From assembly GCF_000424285.1 (NCBI RefSeq), contig NZ_AUJP01000003.1, positions 186,001-250,000 of the forward strand: a DNA stretch of 64,000 bases, in the 5' to 3' direction. Positions 52,403 through 61,919 of this stretch are shown here, one piece after another; the stretch's first letter is position 1, and every line of letters begins with the position of its first letter. A program made the position numbers and the translations under genes. The notes under the pieces are model-generated. The model saw only the letters and a list, made by a program, of their open reading frames with translations. It had not been told where the DNA came from and made no database searches. This DNA comes from Butyrivibrio sp. MB2005. Its GTDB lineage: Bacteria; Bacillota; Clostridia; Lachnospirales; Lachnospiraceae.

Positions 52403-53272
52403 GGAGACGGAATTGTTATTGAGTCAAAGGGGATTCACATGATGATCGATGGAGGAAGTACTTCCAAAAAGGATGTGGCTAAATATCAACTTGTGCCATT
52501 TCTATCATACGAGGGTATTGGTGCTCTTGATGCGGTTATTCTTACCCATGAGGATGAAGATCATATGAGCGGTATTCTTGAGCTTATGGGGATGATGGAA
52601 GAGAGAAGAAGTAATATCAGAATCAGAAATCTGATCCTGCCGGATATTGGCGAAGCTTCAAAAGGAGATAATTACCGGATGCTTGAAGCGAAGGCAGCAG
52701 GGCTTGAAATTCCTACGTCTTATGTGAAGCAGGGAGATGAGATTAATCTTGATGCTATAGGAAAGAGCTTTAATCCATTTAGTATTAATGGGCGTGCAGC
52801 CGGAACGGCGCCTGATTCCAAGGATCTTCGTATTAAGTGCATCGGCCCCGTGCCTAAAATGGTGACGGATGAGCCAAACGCTTATTCTACAATATTGCTG
52901 TTAAAGTGCGGAGACTTCAGTGGTCTTTTTACAGGAGATGTAGAAGGCACGGGACAGGATAATCTAAAGGATTATATCCGCAGTAATCCAGATGAATTTA
53001 AGAATCTGACGCTGCTTAAGGTTGCACACCACGGCAGCGGTTATACCACAGATGAAGAATTTTTAGAGCTAACAAGACCTCAGATCTCGCTTATCAGCTG
53101 CGGCGTAGACAACCGCTATGGTCATCCTCACAAGGAACTTGTGGAGAGACTTGAGAACATTGGCACAGGCATTTACAGAACCGATAAAAGCGGAGCTATT
53201 ACGCTCGAACTCCGGCATAGCAAACTGATTGTGGATACATTTATCGAAGATATGCACGTTAATGATGAGTGA
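52403..53272 (+). pseudogene. 3' remnant of a ComEC/Rec2-type metallo-beta-lactamase protein
   Basis: From 52403 the frame reads GDGIVIESKG before the first ATG (52439), matching the QGDGILIES start of the ComEC metallo-beta-lactamase domain, but a stop lies just upstream. The intact part keeps THEDEDH, TGDVEG, and AHHGSGY metal-site motifs. The membrane half of ComEC is missing. So this is either a broken comEC or a gene using the ATG at 52439 (277 aa) that lost part of its fold. No good ribosome site lies before 52439. Confidence 0.65.
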
Positions 53273-53351
53273 CACATTTTAGGATATTAGTGCAGTTTGT
53301 TTTTTAAAAACGGTTTTTAAAAAGGAAAAAGAAGAGGAATATGCTATAAAG

Positions 53352-53671
53352 ACACGCATTTGAGCCTAATTTGTTAACGCACGTGTCGACGATTTGAAAA
53401 TCCAACACGCATATGATTGGCTTTACCCCAAATGCGTGATTGCCTATGGCTAGTAGGGGAGCGGTGGACACGCAGCGGAATTCGTATAGAGATAATGCGT
53501 CACAGTATTTCAGTACCCAGACACGAATATAACAGGAGGTACAAGAAATGCGTCACAAAAGCGATTACAAAGACACGTATATAGGAATACTTGCTCTAAT
53601 ATACGTGTTTGTGCGCCTTAGTTATACAATGCAAAGACACGTTAATCAGAATGTGACTTTAGTATGCGTGT
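53352..53671. repeat. Array of six 35-nt inverted-repeat units
   Basis: Units at 53352-53386, 53405-53439, 53468-53502, 53521-53555, 53573-53608 and 53637-53671 each begin with ACACG and carry CGTG or CGTC at positions 31-34 (32 in unit 5). The interiors differ. Unit starts are 53, 63, 53, 52 and 64 bp apart, close to five or six helical turns. The array fills most of the 508-base gap before the nuclease gene at 53781. It matches no repeat type I know. Confidence 0.75.
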
Positions 53672-53694
53672 TTTCACTACCCGCAGGGTATTAG
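53548..53694 (+). CDS. Possible 48-aa membrane peptide inside the array
   Basis: AGGAGG eight or nine bases before an ATG opens a frame with a hydrophobic core (YIGILALIYVFVRLSY). It overlaps units 4-6 of the inverted-repeat array, so the codons may be a by-product of the repeats. Weak support. Confidence 0.3.
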   Translation: MRHKSDYKDTYIGILALIYVFVRLSYTMQRHVNQNVTLVCVFSLPAGY

Positions 53695-53780
53695 AAGAAT
53701 TATGACAAAAGAAAAATGTTAAAAAATGAAATGGTATTCGCTTCTTTCGTAAGCGATACAATTGACGGAAGGAGAAATTT

Positions 53781-54578
53781 TTGGAAAGTTATTCAAAACA
53801 ATTAAAACAACAAATGAAAGAAATTGAATCTCTTATAGATAAAACAGAAAGAAGAGCTAGGAACTATATTGGCTTAGAAAACAAATTGTTAAGAGTCTCA
53901 AATCGAAAAAATGGGTATCATTACTACATTGTGGAAGGAGATTCAAAGCCCAAATATGTAAAGGATAAGGACAAGGACTTGGCCAGGAAAATAGCTCAAA
54001 GAGATTATGAAGAGAAAACTCTTAAAACCATGAGAAATTTGAATTACCAGATAAACAGGTTTCTACAATTGTATGATTCATCAGCAATAGAAAATGTTTA
54101 CGAGCACATGGGGGAAGCAAGAAAGGCTATAGTTGAGCCAATTATTCCTTCGGATGAAGAATATATCAAAAATTGGCTTAAGCAGCATGAAGGCGAAAAA
54201 AATTTGTATCCGGAACATGGAAGATATGTAACTGCAAAAGGAGAATATGTCAGATCAAAGTCTGAAAAAATCCTGGCGGATTTGTTCAACAAGTATGAAA
54301 TTCCATATTGCTATGAGCCTGCCCTTGAATTACGTGGTGGGAAAATAGTCTATCCTGATTTTATCATTCTAAATGTTCGAAAGAGGAAGACATACTACTG
54401 GGAACATTTGGGATTAGTCTCTGAAGAGGATTATGCGATAAAGAATTTTGGAAAGCTACAGCTATATGAAAAAAGTGGATATATTGTTGGAGACCGAGTA
54501 CTTATATCAATGGAATCAGAGTCCAATCCGCTGGATGTAAGGATTATAGAAAAGAAAATAAAAACATATCTCCTATGA
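53781..54578 (+). CDS. PD-(D/E)XK-like nuclease, 265 aa
   Basis: Residues about 1-120 form a charged coiled coil. The C-terminal half has a nuclease pattern: VRSKSEKILADLF (Glu), YPDFIILN (Asp), then YYWEHLG. Stand-alone proteins of this type occur in Firmicutes with unknown targets. The start is TTG at 53781, seven bases after AAGGAG. It lies 109 bases after the repeat array, which may regulate it or be its target. Confidence 0.7.
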   Translation: MESYSKQLKQQMKEIESLIDKTERRARNYIGLENKLLRVSNRKNGYHYYIVEGDSKPKYVKDKDKDLARKIAQRDYEEKTLKTMRNLNYQINRFLQLYDSSAIENVYEHMGEARKAIVEPIIPSDEEYIKNWLKQHEGEKNLYPEHGRYVTAKGEYVRSKSEKILADLFNKYEIPYCYEPALELRGGKIVYPDFIILNVRKRKTYYWEHLGLVSEEDYAIKNFGKLQLYEKSGYIVGDRVLISMESESNPLDVRIIEKKIKTYLL

Positions 54579-54615
54579 GAGCAAAATTAATCTTACAAAA
54601 AATTAAATTCGTACC

Positions 54616-54644
54616 TTGACGATGCAGGACCATGAGAGTAGAAT
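54616..54644 (+). promoter_or_regulatory. Promoter of the trpBA leader
   Basis: TTGACG (54616-54621) and TAGAAT (54639-54644) with 17 bp between them, just upstream of the T-box. Confidence 0.6.
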
Positions 54645-54650
54645 ATGTAC

Positions 54651-55007
54651 AACTTAATACTTTAAACCGTTGAAGTGGAGATAACGGCAGTGATGCCTTT
54701 ACAGAGAGCCCGGGAAGCTGAGAGCGGGTGAGAAACAAATTGTCAAATGGACCACTGAGGGCGTAGATCAAAAGCGAGATAGGAAATATGTAATTTCCGG
54801 AATCGAATGTGTTCTGAGTTTTGAAGCGATATCAGAGCTGCCGATTTTAAGCTGAGTATTCTACGACGTGAAGGCATACGTTAGTTGCCTGGGATATGTT
54901 GGTATCCTGTGAGGCGCATGGAAGTCCATGAATTCAAGGTGGCACCGCGGATTATTAGATGATTCGTCCTTGACAGAAAATAGATTTTTCTGTCAGGGAC
55001 TTTTTTT
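54651..55007 (+). promoter_or_regulatory. Tryptophan T-box leader with terminator
   Basis: The T-box sequence AAGGTGGCACCGCGG (54936-54950) is followed by a long terminator stem (54966-54980 with 54985-55000) and seven Ts. Upstream, a Stem I region contains GAGAGCCC...GCGGGTGAGAA, and a TGG at 54748-54750 sits where the specifier codon is expected. Uncharged tRNA-Trp would bind and favour the antiterminator, turning on trpBA. Confidence 0.9.
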
Positions 55008-55220
55008 ATCTTATAGGAAATTCCTGCGGATTTCCTATAAGATAAAAACACTCCGTGTGGATGCGCAGCTCGTGGAAATGAAGTTTATTGCTTCGCAATG
55101 TCTTCGTTCCACTTCGGTCGTCGCAGAGCTGATGTCCCCCGGACATCATGCGACACTCGCGCGCGAAGATTTCGCAAGCGAAATCCTATTTTATTTGCGT
55201 GAGAAGCAGAGCCACTCGCA
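55008..55220. repeat. Hairpin-rich intergenic element between T-box and trpB
   Basis: A perfect 14-bp stem (55008-55021 with 55030-55043) is followed by several more palindromes, including GATGTCC/GGACATC and GATTTCGC/GCGAAATC (around 55180-55200). Such blocks look like REP/BIME-like repeats. It is transcribed as part of the trpBA 5' leader when the T-box reads through. Confidence 0.6.
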
Positions 55221-55256
55221 AGATCAGGAACAGAACTTCACTAATAGGAGGAGATT

Positions 55257-56450
55257 ATGAGTACAGACAAAAAAGGAAGATTTGGAATTCATGGAGGACA
55301 GTACATTCCTGAAACACTAATGAATGCAGTAATTGAGCTGGAAGAAGCCTATGAGCATTACAAAAATGATCCTGAATTCAACAGAGAACTAACAGAGCTT
55401 TTGGATGAGTATGCAGGCAGACCTTCAAGACTTTATTATGCAGAGAAAATGACAAAGGACCTGGGCGGAGCAAAGATCTACTTAAAGAGAGAGGACTTAA
55501 ACCACACAGGTTCACACAAAATAAATAATGTTCTTGGACAGGCACTTCTCGCAAAGAAAATGGGTAAGACAAGACTTATAGCCGAGACCGGAGCAGGACA
55601 GCACGGAGTTGCGACAGCTACAGCTGCAGCGCTCATGGGAATGGAGTGCGTTGTATTCATGGGAGAAGAGGATACAAAAAGACAGGCTCTGAACGTGTAC
55701 AGAATGAGACTGCTTGGATCTGAAGTTATTCCCGTAACATCAGGTACAGCCACACTTAAGGATGCTGTATCAGAGGCTATGCGTGAGTGGACCACCAGAA
55801 TAGATGACACACATTACTGCCTTGGTTCTGTAATGGGCCCCCATCCTTTCCCCACGATCGTAAGAGATTTCCAGGCAGTGATTTCAAGAGAATCAAGAGC
55901 TCAGATACTTGAAAAAGAAGGACGTCTTCCCGATGCAATCGTTGCCTGTGTTGGTGGCGGATCAAATGCAATCGGAAGCTTCTATCACTATATCAATGAT
56001 GAAGGCGTTAAGCTGATAGGCTGTGAGGCAGCAGGACGAGGCATCGATACCTTTGAAACCGCAGCCACTGTAAATACCGGAAAACTTGGTATTTTCCACG
56101 GAATGAAATCCTACTTCTGTCAGGATGAATACGGACAGATCGCTCCTGTATACTCCATCTCGGCAGGACTTGATTATCCCGGTGTCGGACCGGAGCATGC
56201 ACATCTTCACGACATACACAGAGCAGAATACGTGCCTGTTACCGATGATGAAGCAGTAGATGCTTTTGAATACCTTTCAAGAACAGAGGGAATCATCCCG
56301 GCAATTGAATCAGCTCACGCAGTGGCACATGCAATCAAGCTTGCACCCACAATGAGCAAAGACCAGATAATAATAGTAACCATCTCAGGAAGAGGCGATA
56401 AGGACTGTGCTGCAATCGCAAGATACAGAGGGGAGGACATCAATGAGTAA
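55257..56450 (+). CDS. trpB: Tryptophan synthase beta chain, 397 aa
   Basis: Condenses indole and serine into tryptophan using PLP. PLP Lys88 is in HTGSHKINN, with [10 protein letters not shown] near 110 and the phosphate-binding GGGSNAIG near 235. Full length and clearly intact. It is the first gene after the T-box and overlaps trpA by eight bases. AGGAGGAG precedes the ATG. Confidence 0.97.
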   Translation: MSTDKKGRFGIHGGQYIPETLMNAVIELEEAYEHYKNDPEFNRELTELLDEYAGRPSRLYYAEKMTKDLGGAKIYLKREDLNHTGSHKINNVLGQALLAKKMGKTRLIAETGAGQHGVATATAAALMGMECVVFMGEEDTKRQALNVYRMRLLGSEVIPVTSGTATLKDAVSEAMREWTTRIDDTHYCLGSVMGPHPFPTIVRDFQAVISRESRAQILEKEGRLPDAIVACVGGGSNAIGSFYHYINDEGVKLIGCEAAGRGIDTFETAATVNTGKLGIFHGMKSYFCQDEYGQIAPVYSISAGLDYPGVGPEHAHLHDIHRAEYVPVTDDEAVDAFEYLSRTEGIIPAIESAHAVAHAIKLAPTMSKDQIIIVTISGRGDKDCAAIARYRGEDINE

Positions 56451-57243
56451 TATAAAGAAAGCATTTGAAAACGGAAAAGCATTTATAGCATTTATAACCT
56501 GCGGAGATCCCGACCTCGAGACCACAGGAAAAGCAGTGAGAGAGGCAGCAAAGAACGGTGCTGATCTCATCGAGCTTGGAATACCTTTCTCAGATCCAAC
56601 TGCGGAAGGCCCCGTAATTCAGGGAGCCAATATCCGCGCTCTTGCAGGTGGCATAACTACAGATAAAATATTTGAATTTGTAAAAGACCTTAGAAAAGAC
56701 GTAGACGTTCCCATGGTTTTCATGACCTATGCAAATGTAGTTTTTTCATATGGCATCGAGAGATTCGTTAAGACCTGCAAAGAAATAGGAATGGACGGAC
56801 TGATCCTTCCGGACATAGCCTTTGAGGAAAAAGAAGAGTTCTCTGAAACATGCGATAAGTATTGCATTGATTTTATATCTCTTATTGCGCCGACATCCAG
56901 ACAGAGAATTGCCATGATAGCAAAAGAGGCCAGTGGATTCCTATATATCGTATCAAGTCTTGGAGTAACGGGAGCAAGAAGCGAGATAAATACCGACCTT
57001 GCATCCATGGTTGAGCTTGTTAGGGAAAACACGGACATCCCCTGCGCAATAGGCTTTGGAATTTCTACACCTCAGCAGGCAAAAAAAATGGCCGATATTT
57101 CCGACGGAGCAATTGTTGGATCGGCCATAGTAAAGCTTCTTGAAAAGTATGGAAAAGAAGCACCTAAATATATCGGTGAATATGTAAAATCCATGAAAGA
57201 CGGAATGAGCAACAATTCCGTTCCGGTAGAGCTTGGAGCCTGA
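56443..57243 (+). CDS. trpA: Tryptophan synthase alpha chain, 266 aa
   Basis: Cleaves indole-3-glycerol phosphate to indole for Trp[10 protein letters not shown] (catalytic Glu44) and TAEGP are present; the second acid is Glu55 where E. coli has Asp60, a substitution seen in other Firmicutes as I recall. ATG 56443 is chosen, after GGGGAGG. No other trp genes are nearby, so the rest of the pathway is elsewhere or the cell uses external indole. Confidence 0.96.
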   Translation: MSNIKKAFENGKAFIAFITCGDPDLETTGKAVREAAKNGADLIELGIPFSDPTAEGPVIQGANIRALAGGITTDKIFEFVKDLRKDVDVPMVFMTYANVVFSYGIERFVKTCKEIGMDGLILPDIAFEEKEEFSETCDKYCIDFISLIAPTSRQRIAMIAKEASGFLYIVSSLGVTGARSEINTDLASMVELVRENTDIPCAIGFGISTPQQAKKMADISDGAIVGSAIVKLLEKYGKEAPKYIGEYVKSMKDGMSNNSVPVELGA

Positions 57244-57256
57244 AGCTTCGTGAAAA

Positions 57257-57496
57257 TTACTTGGGCGGGGATGCCTTATATGACTTATGAAGCTGCAGAT
57301 TCTCACAATCCGGAGGTGAGTTTACCAGGGAGTTATTTCTGACCTTACAACCTGCATTTCTGCAATCCCTGCATCTGTAGCCTGAGTGATTGGAGTACAT
57401 TCTCTTACATTCAAGGGAGCAAAAAGCATGGTTGCTTTCTCTGGCAGTGAACAGTCTGCCACAATTCATACAGATGTTTCTTGTATTGTGAGCCAT
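57257..57496 (-). CDS. Cys-rich zinc-finger protein, 79 aa
   Basis: Four CxxC-type pairs (CMNCG, FCSLEC, CRDC, and a later Cys) suggest two zinc sites. GAGGAGGT precedes the ATG. It converges with trpA, whose stop is 13 bases away. Function unknown; possibly nucleic-acid binding. Confidence 0.7.
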   Translation of the reverse strand: MAHNTRNICMNCGRLFTARESNHAFCSLECKRMYSNHSGYRCRDCRNAGCKVRNNSLVNSPPDCENLQLHKSYKASPPK

Positions 57497-57527
57497 AGCT
57501 TTACCTCCTCATAATTAGTTGAATAGG

Positions 57528-57557
57528 CGGAATCTGATCAGTCAGGTTCCGTTTTTT
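57528..57557 (+). terminator. Plus-strand terminator beyond the zinc-finger gene
   Basis: Stem CGGAATCTGA/TCAGGTTCCG (57528-57537 with 57542-57551) and six Ts on the plus strand. The nearest plus-strand gene upstream is trpA, so the trpBA transcript may run antisense through the 57257-57496 gene. Confidence 0.7.
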
Positions 57558-57677
57558 CTATTCGTGGTAATGCCTTTTGCATCAGCTGCGAATCAGAAAA
57601 TGTATTCTTAATATAATAATATCATTAATCGTAATAGAGAATTTAAAGTTTATAGTTATTTCATAAGTTCATGTATT

Positions 57678-57697
57678 TCATGGAAACTGTTTCGTGA
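57678..57697 (+). promoter_or_regulatory. Operator-like palindrome upstream of the TetR gene
   Basis: A 20-bp imperfect palindrome (TCATGGAAAC...GTTTCGTGA) lies next to a TAAAAT -10 at 57698-57703. Its left half recurs at 57828-57839. These are likely TetR targets. The rest of the gap 57558-57905 shows no gene. Confidence 0.5.
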
Positions 57698-57905
57698 TAA
57701 AATGTTTATATGTCAGATACGTCTTCTGAAAATCCAAAGCTTTATATAGAAAATAAGCTTAACGGAAGGAAACGAAGTCGATTTTCGAAAATGATTGAAT
57801 ATCGACTTAATATTTGATAGTATATAGTCATGGAAACTGAAAAGTAAAAACAAGTTCCCGACATCTGTTGCTTAACCAGTGTTTAAAAGAAAGTAAGGAG
57901 TTTTT

Positions 57906-58472
57906 ATGAACGATACCAGAGTAAAAATCCTTGAAGCAGTACTTACAGAGTTCAAGGAAAAAGGATCCAAATTCACCATGGATGATGTAGCATCCGATCT
58001 TCATATGAGTAAGAAGACCATCTACAAGGAGTTTGACGATAAGGAAGAGATTTTTGATGCTCTTGTAGATTACTGCTTTGATTCCATTAAAGAGAAAGAG
58101 GCAGAGGTTCTTGCTGATGACAGCCTTTCTACTGTAGAGAAGATTGAGAAAATAATGATCTGCATGCCTGATAAGTACAGGGATGTTGATTTCCGTAAAG
58201 TTTTTACTCTTAAGGATAAGTATCCCAAGATTTATGCCAAGGTTCAGAAGAGACTTGAGAACGACTGGGGCGATACCATCGGTCTTATTGAGAAAGGTAT
58301 TGCAGAGGGCAAGGTAAGGGACCTTCCTATTCCTGTAATCAAGGCTATGACAGAGGCTTCTATCGAGAGATTTTTAAGCTCAGATGTACTTCTTGAGGGA
58401 AATACTACCTATGAAGATGCACTTCAGGTTATGATAGATATAATCATGAGGGGTATTTGCGTAGACAAATAA
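57906..58472 (+). CDS. TetR-family regulator, 188 aa
   Basis: Residues 5-50 form a TetR HTH (KFTMDDVASDLHMSKKTIYK), and the rest is the helical ligand domain. Upstream palindromes suggest autoregulation, and the alpha-galactosidase gene follows after 22 bases, so it probably controls that gene. The ligand is unknown. Confidence 0.92.
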   Translation: MNDTRVKILEAVLTEFKEKGSKFTMDDVASDLHMSKKTIYKEFDDKEEIFDALVDYCFDSIKEKEAEVLADDSLSTVEKIEKIMICMPDKYRDVDFRKVFTLKDKYPKIYAKVQKRLENDWGDTIGLIEKGIAEGKVRDLPIPVIKAMTEASIERFLSSDVLLEGNTTYEDALQVMIDIIMRGICVDK

Positions 58473-58494
58473 AAATTAAAGTGGGGACTTTAAA

Positions 58495-60915
58495 ATGATA
58501 ATCAGAAATGAGAACGTATTTCTGCTGCAGACAAAAAACAGCAGCTATTTTCTTCAGGTGCTTCCATCAGGTCATGTGGAGCATATTCATTATGGAAAAT
58601 CCATCCTTTCCGGTGGACAGTATGAAGAACTTTTAAAGGGCGATAAGGAGGACAGCAAAATAGTCCTTCAGATGGCTAAGGCCATGGAGATCAAGCATCG
58701 CCATGAGGGTGGTAACATGATAGTGTATTCGACTGAACACTATCCACTTTGTCTCGAGGTTATGCCTCTTGAGATGTCTTCTTTTGGAAAAGGCGATATC
58801 CGCGAGCCTCTTATCGAGGTTTCTCACGCAGACGGCTCCCTTACAAGTGATTTTCTTTTTGATAGTGCTGAGATTTTTGATGAGATTTCAGCTCTTGATA
58901 CTTTGCCCAGCTCCTATGATGACGGACAGGAACTGAAATTTGAGAGCGGAGCTTTAGATAAGGCTTCACAGCTTGTGCTTACCCTTAAGGATAAGGAGTA
59001 TGGCCTTCGTCTTGATCTTATTTACAAGGTTTATCCCGAGTGCGACACAATCACCCGCACTTCCGTTTTATATAATGACAGCCAGGAAAAGGTTGTAGTG
59101 GACAGACTTTTGTCCAACCAGCTGGATTTCCAGAAGGTGGGTCTTAAGCTTACAAGCTTCCACGGACGCTGGGCTGATGAGATGAATATGTCTGACAGCA
59201 TCTGCAAGGCAGGAAAAGTTGTTAACGAAGAAATCTCAGCAGGTGAGTCAGGAAGCAGAAGTAATCCCTTCACTATGGTAAGTGATCCGAATGCTACTGA
59301 GGAAGCAGGCGATGTTTACGGCCTTAATCTCATTTACAGTGGCAATCATTACAGTGCTCTTTCTGCAAACGGAACCTTCCTTTCACGTTTCGTCAGCGGA
59401 ATTCAGCCCACAGGCTTTTCATGGACTCTTGATGCCGGTGAGAAATTCGAAGCTCCCGAAGCGGTCATGACTTTCTCTGACAAGGGCTTCCACGGAATGA
59501 GCACCAAAATGCACGATTTCGTAAGAAAGCATATCGTTCGCGGCGTATGGCGTGACAAAGAAAGACCTATTCTTATTAACAACTGGGAAGCAACATATTT
59601 TGATTTTGATGAAGGAAAGCTCCTTAGAATAGCAAAAGATGCAGCTAAGGCAGGTATCGAATTATTCGTTCTTGACGATGGCTGGTTTGGCAAGAGAAAC
59701 GATGATAAGGCAGGTCTTGGCGACTGGACAGTAAATACCAAAAAGCTTCCGGATGGATTAAAGGGACTTGCTGATAAGATAAACGGTCTTGGAATGAGCT
59801 TTGGTCTCTGGGTTGAGCCAGAGATGGTAAATGAAGACTCTGATCTTTTCAGAGCTCATCCTGAGTGGGCAGTGAGAATACCGAATCGTCCCCATTCACT
59901 TGGCAGAAATCAGATGATCCTTGATTTCACAAGGAAGGACGTTCAGGATTACATCATAGATGCCATGAGCAAGGTATTTTCATCGGCAAATATCTCATAT
60001 ATCAAGTGGGATATGAACAGAGTTTTCTCCGATACATTTTCAAGAGAGCTTCCTGCTGAGCGCATGAAGGAATTCACCCATAGATATTACCTTGGCCTTT
60101 ACAGAGTTATGGGAGAACTTACCAAAAAGTTCCCTGAGATTCTTTTCGAAGGATGTTCATCAGGCGGTAACAGATTTGACCTTGGTATCCTGAGCTACTT
60201 CCCACAGATTTGGGGAAGCGATGATACCGATGCAGTATGCAGAATGGATATTCAGAGAGGCTACAGCTACGGATATCCTGTTAACAGCTATGGTGCTCAC
60301 GTATCTGCATGTCCCAATCATCAGACACTGCACACAGTTCCGCTTGAGACCAGATTCTCAGTGGCTGCATTTGGCTGCTTTGGATATGAGCTTAACTTAA
60401 ACGAACTGTCTGATGAGCAGAAAAAGCAGGTTGCAGACCAGGTTGCATTTTACAAGGAATGGAGAAAAGTATTCCAGTTCGGTGATTTCTACAGACTTGA
60501 TAAATACCGCTTTATGGCTGTATCAAAAGATAAGTCACTGGCTGTTGCCCTTATTTTCCAGAAGGAATGCAGACCTAATGATGATTACCTGGCACTTAGA
60601 ACCATGGGACTTGATCCTGACAAGGTATACAGAATTGCCAATCGTCAGGTTAAGATCAACATCAAGGCCTTTGGAAGCCTTATAAATACAATGGCTCCCA
60701 TTCATGTGAAGCAGAATGGAATCATCCATGGAATGATAGATAAATTCTACAAGATGCAGAGTGAAAAAGAAGAGATCACAACTACCGGCGGCGTTGCCAA
60801 CAGCTGTGGTGTGCGTCTTGGACCTGACTATGGCGGAACAGGCTACGGTGAGGATACCAGAATGTTCAGAACAGACGATACCAGACTTTACGTTATCGCT
60901 GAGGTTCAGGAATAA
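58495..60915 (+). CDS. Alpha-galactosidase, GH36, 806 aa
   Basis: Hydrolyses terminal alpha-galactosides such as melibiose and raffinose. The catalytic nucleophile is in KWDMNR (near residue 506) and the acid/base in IWGSDDTDA (near 575), with a C-terminal beta domain after 720. No signal peptide, so it acts in the cytoplasm on imported sugars. No transporter is nearby in the window. A strong terminator follows. Confidence 0.95.
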   Translation: MIIRNENVFLLQTKNSSYFLQVLPSGHVEHIHYGKSILSGGQYEELLKGDKEDSKIVLQMAKAMEIKHRHEGGNMIVYSTEHYPLCLEVMPLEMSSFGKGDIREPLIEVSHADGSLTSDFLFDSAEIFDEISALDTLPSSYDDGQELKFESGALDKASQLVLTLKDKEYGLRLDLIYKVYPECDTITRTSVLYNDSQEKVVVDRLLSNQLDFQKVGLKLTSFHGRWADEMNMSDSICKAGKVVNEEISAGESGSRSNPFTMVSDPNATEEAGDVYGLNLIYSGNHYSALSANGTFLSRFVSGIQPTGFSWTLDAGEKFEAPEAVMTFSDKGFHGMSTKMHDFVRKHIVRGVWRDKERPILINNWEATYFDFDEGKLLRIAKDAAKAGIELFVLDDGWFGKRNDDKAGLGDWTVNTKKLPDGLKGLADKINGLGMSFGLWVEPEMVNEDSDLFRAHPEWAVRIPNRPHSLGRNQMILDFTRKDVQDYIIDAMSKVFSSANISYIKWDMNRVFSDTFSRELPAERMKEFTHRYYLGLYRVMGELTKKFPEILFEGCSSGGNRFDLGILSYFPQIWGSDDTDAVCRMDIQRGYSYGYPVNSYGAHVSACPNHQTLHTVPLETRFSVAAFGCFGYELNLNELSDEQKKQVADQVAFYKEWRKVFQFGDFYRLDKYRFMAVSKDKSLAVALIFQKECRPNDDYLALRTMGLDPDKVYRIANRQVKINIKAFGSLINTMAPIHVKQNGIIHGMIDKFYKMQSEKEEITTTGGVANSCGVRLGPDYGGTGYGEDTRMFRTDDTRLYVIAEVQE

Positions 60916-60919
60916 AAAA

Positions 60920-60960
60920 TGCCGGACACTTTCAAAAACGAAGGTGTCCGGCACATTTTT
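60920..60960. terminator. Bidirectional terminator
   Basis: A stem of about 12 bp (60920-60931 with 60942-60953) has Ts after it on the plus strand and As before it, so it can end both the alpha-galactosidase and DegV transcripts. Confidence 0.85.
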
Positions 60961-60972
60961 TTATATAATCAT

Positions 60973-61854
60973 TTAGTCAATGCGCTTCTTACCAACAAAG
61001 AAGAGGGCTACTGTTCCGGGGCCTGTGTGGCTTCCGATTGTAGTACCGATATCATAGACTTCGACTTTGCCCTTCATGGCAGGAATAAGTTTCTCAATCT
61101 CAGCTATGAGTGCATCAGCATCTTCTCTGCAGGCTGACTGGGAAATATAGCATTTGCCGTTATAGTCGGCGCCACCCTCAGCACATTCAAGCATCTTATT
61201 GGCAGCTGCTCTTATAACGGCTGTTTTTCCGCGGAGCTTTGCTCTTGCAATGAGGTGACCTTCAAAGTCTACATTGAGAAGAGGGCAGATCTTAAGGGCA
61301 CCGCCGAAGAAGCCGGCTGCCTTTGAAACTCTTCCGCCTCTTACAAGGTATGTAAGGTCTGTTGTGAAGAACCAGTGATTGATATCAAGTCTGTGTTCAA
61401 GAGTCCAATCACGGAGCTCGTCTATATTCATGCCGGCATCTCTTCTGTCGGCAATCTCATCCATAAGAAGTCCGAATCCAGATGAAGCGGCAAGTGAATC
61501 CACGATATAAATCTTTCTGCCGGGGAACTCGCTTGTAAGGATATCTGCAGCTATATTTGCAGAATTGATAGAACCGGATATTCCGGAACTAAGTGTAAGA
61601 TGAAGTATATCATAACCTTTTTCAAGAAAAGGCTTAAAATGATCAACGTATTCTTCTGTATTAACCTGGGATGTTCTGGTCATGGCACCGTCTGCCATAG
61701 CTTTATAGAAATCAGCAATAGGATATTTACCATCATCAAGATATTGTTTACCATCTATCTCAAAGTGGAAACATACATATTTAATATCTCTTTTTTCAAA
61801 ATGTTCCTTGCTCAGATCTGCGGTAGAGCAGCAGCTGATAACATACTTGGACAT
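60973..61854 (-). CDS. DegV-family fatty-acid-binding protein, 293 aa
   Basis: Matches DegV: VISCCSTADL start, MTRTSQVNTEEY near 57, TLSSGISGS near 87, and a C-terminal IGSHTGPGT. DegV/FakB proteins bind a fatty acid and present it to FakA kinase for phospholipid synthesis. No kinase gene is nearby. A GGGAGG site precedes the ATG. Confidence 0.92.
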   Translation of the reverse strand: MSKYVISCCSTADLSKEHFEKRDIKYVCFHFEIDGKQYLDDGKYPIADFYKAMADGAMTRTSQVNTEEYVDHFKPFLEKGYDILHLTLSSGISGSINSANIAADILTSEFPGRKIYIVDSLAASSGFGLLMDEIADRRDAGMNIDELRDWTLEHRLDINHWFFTTDLTYLVRGGRVSKAAGFFGGALKICPLLNVDFEGHLIARAKLRGKTAVIRAAANKMLECAEGGADYNGKCYISQSACREDADALIAEIEKLIPAMKGKVEVYDIGTTIGSHTGPGTVALFFVGKKRID

Positions 61855-61919
61855 TACAAATCCTCCCTGTTTTTTCTAAAGACTCCGAATAACATGATAC
61901 CACAGACCGCAAAATTATG

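Noticed and set aside
53352..53671. CRISPR array
   Set aside because: The shared parts are only about five bases at each end of a unit, inverted, and the spacing alternates; there is no constant repeat body and no cas gene.
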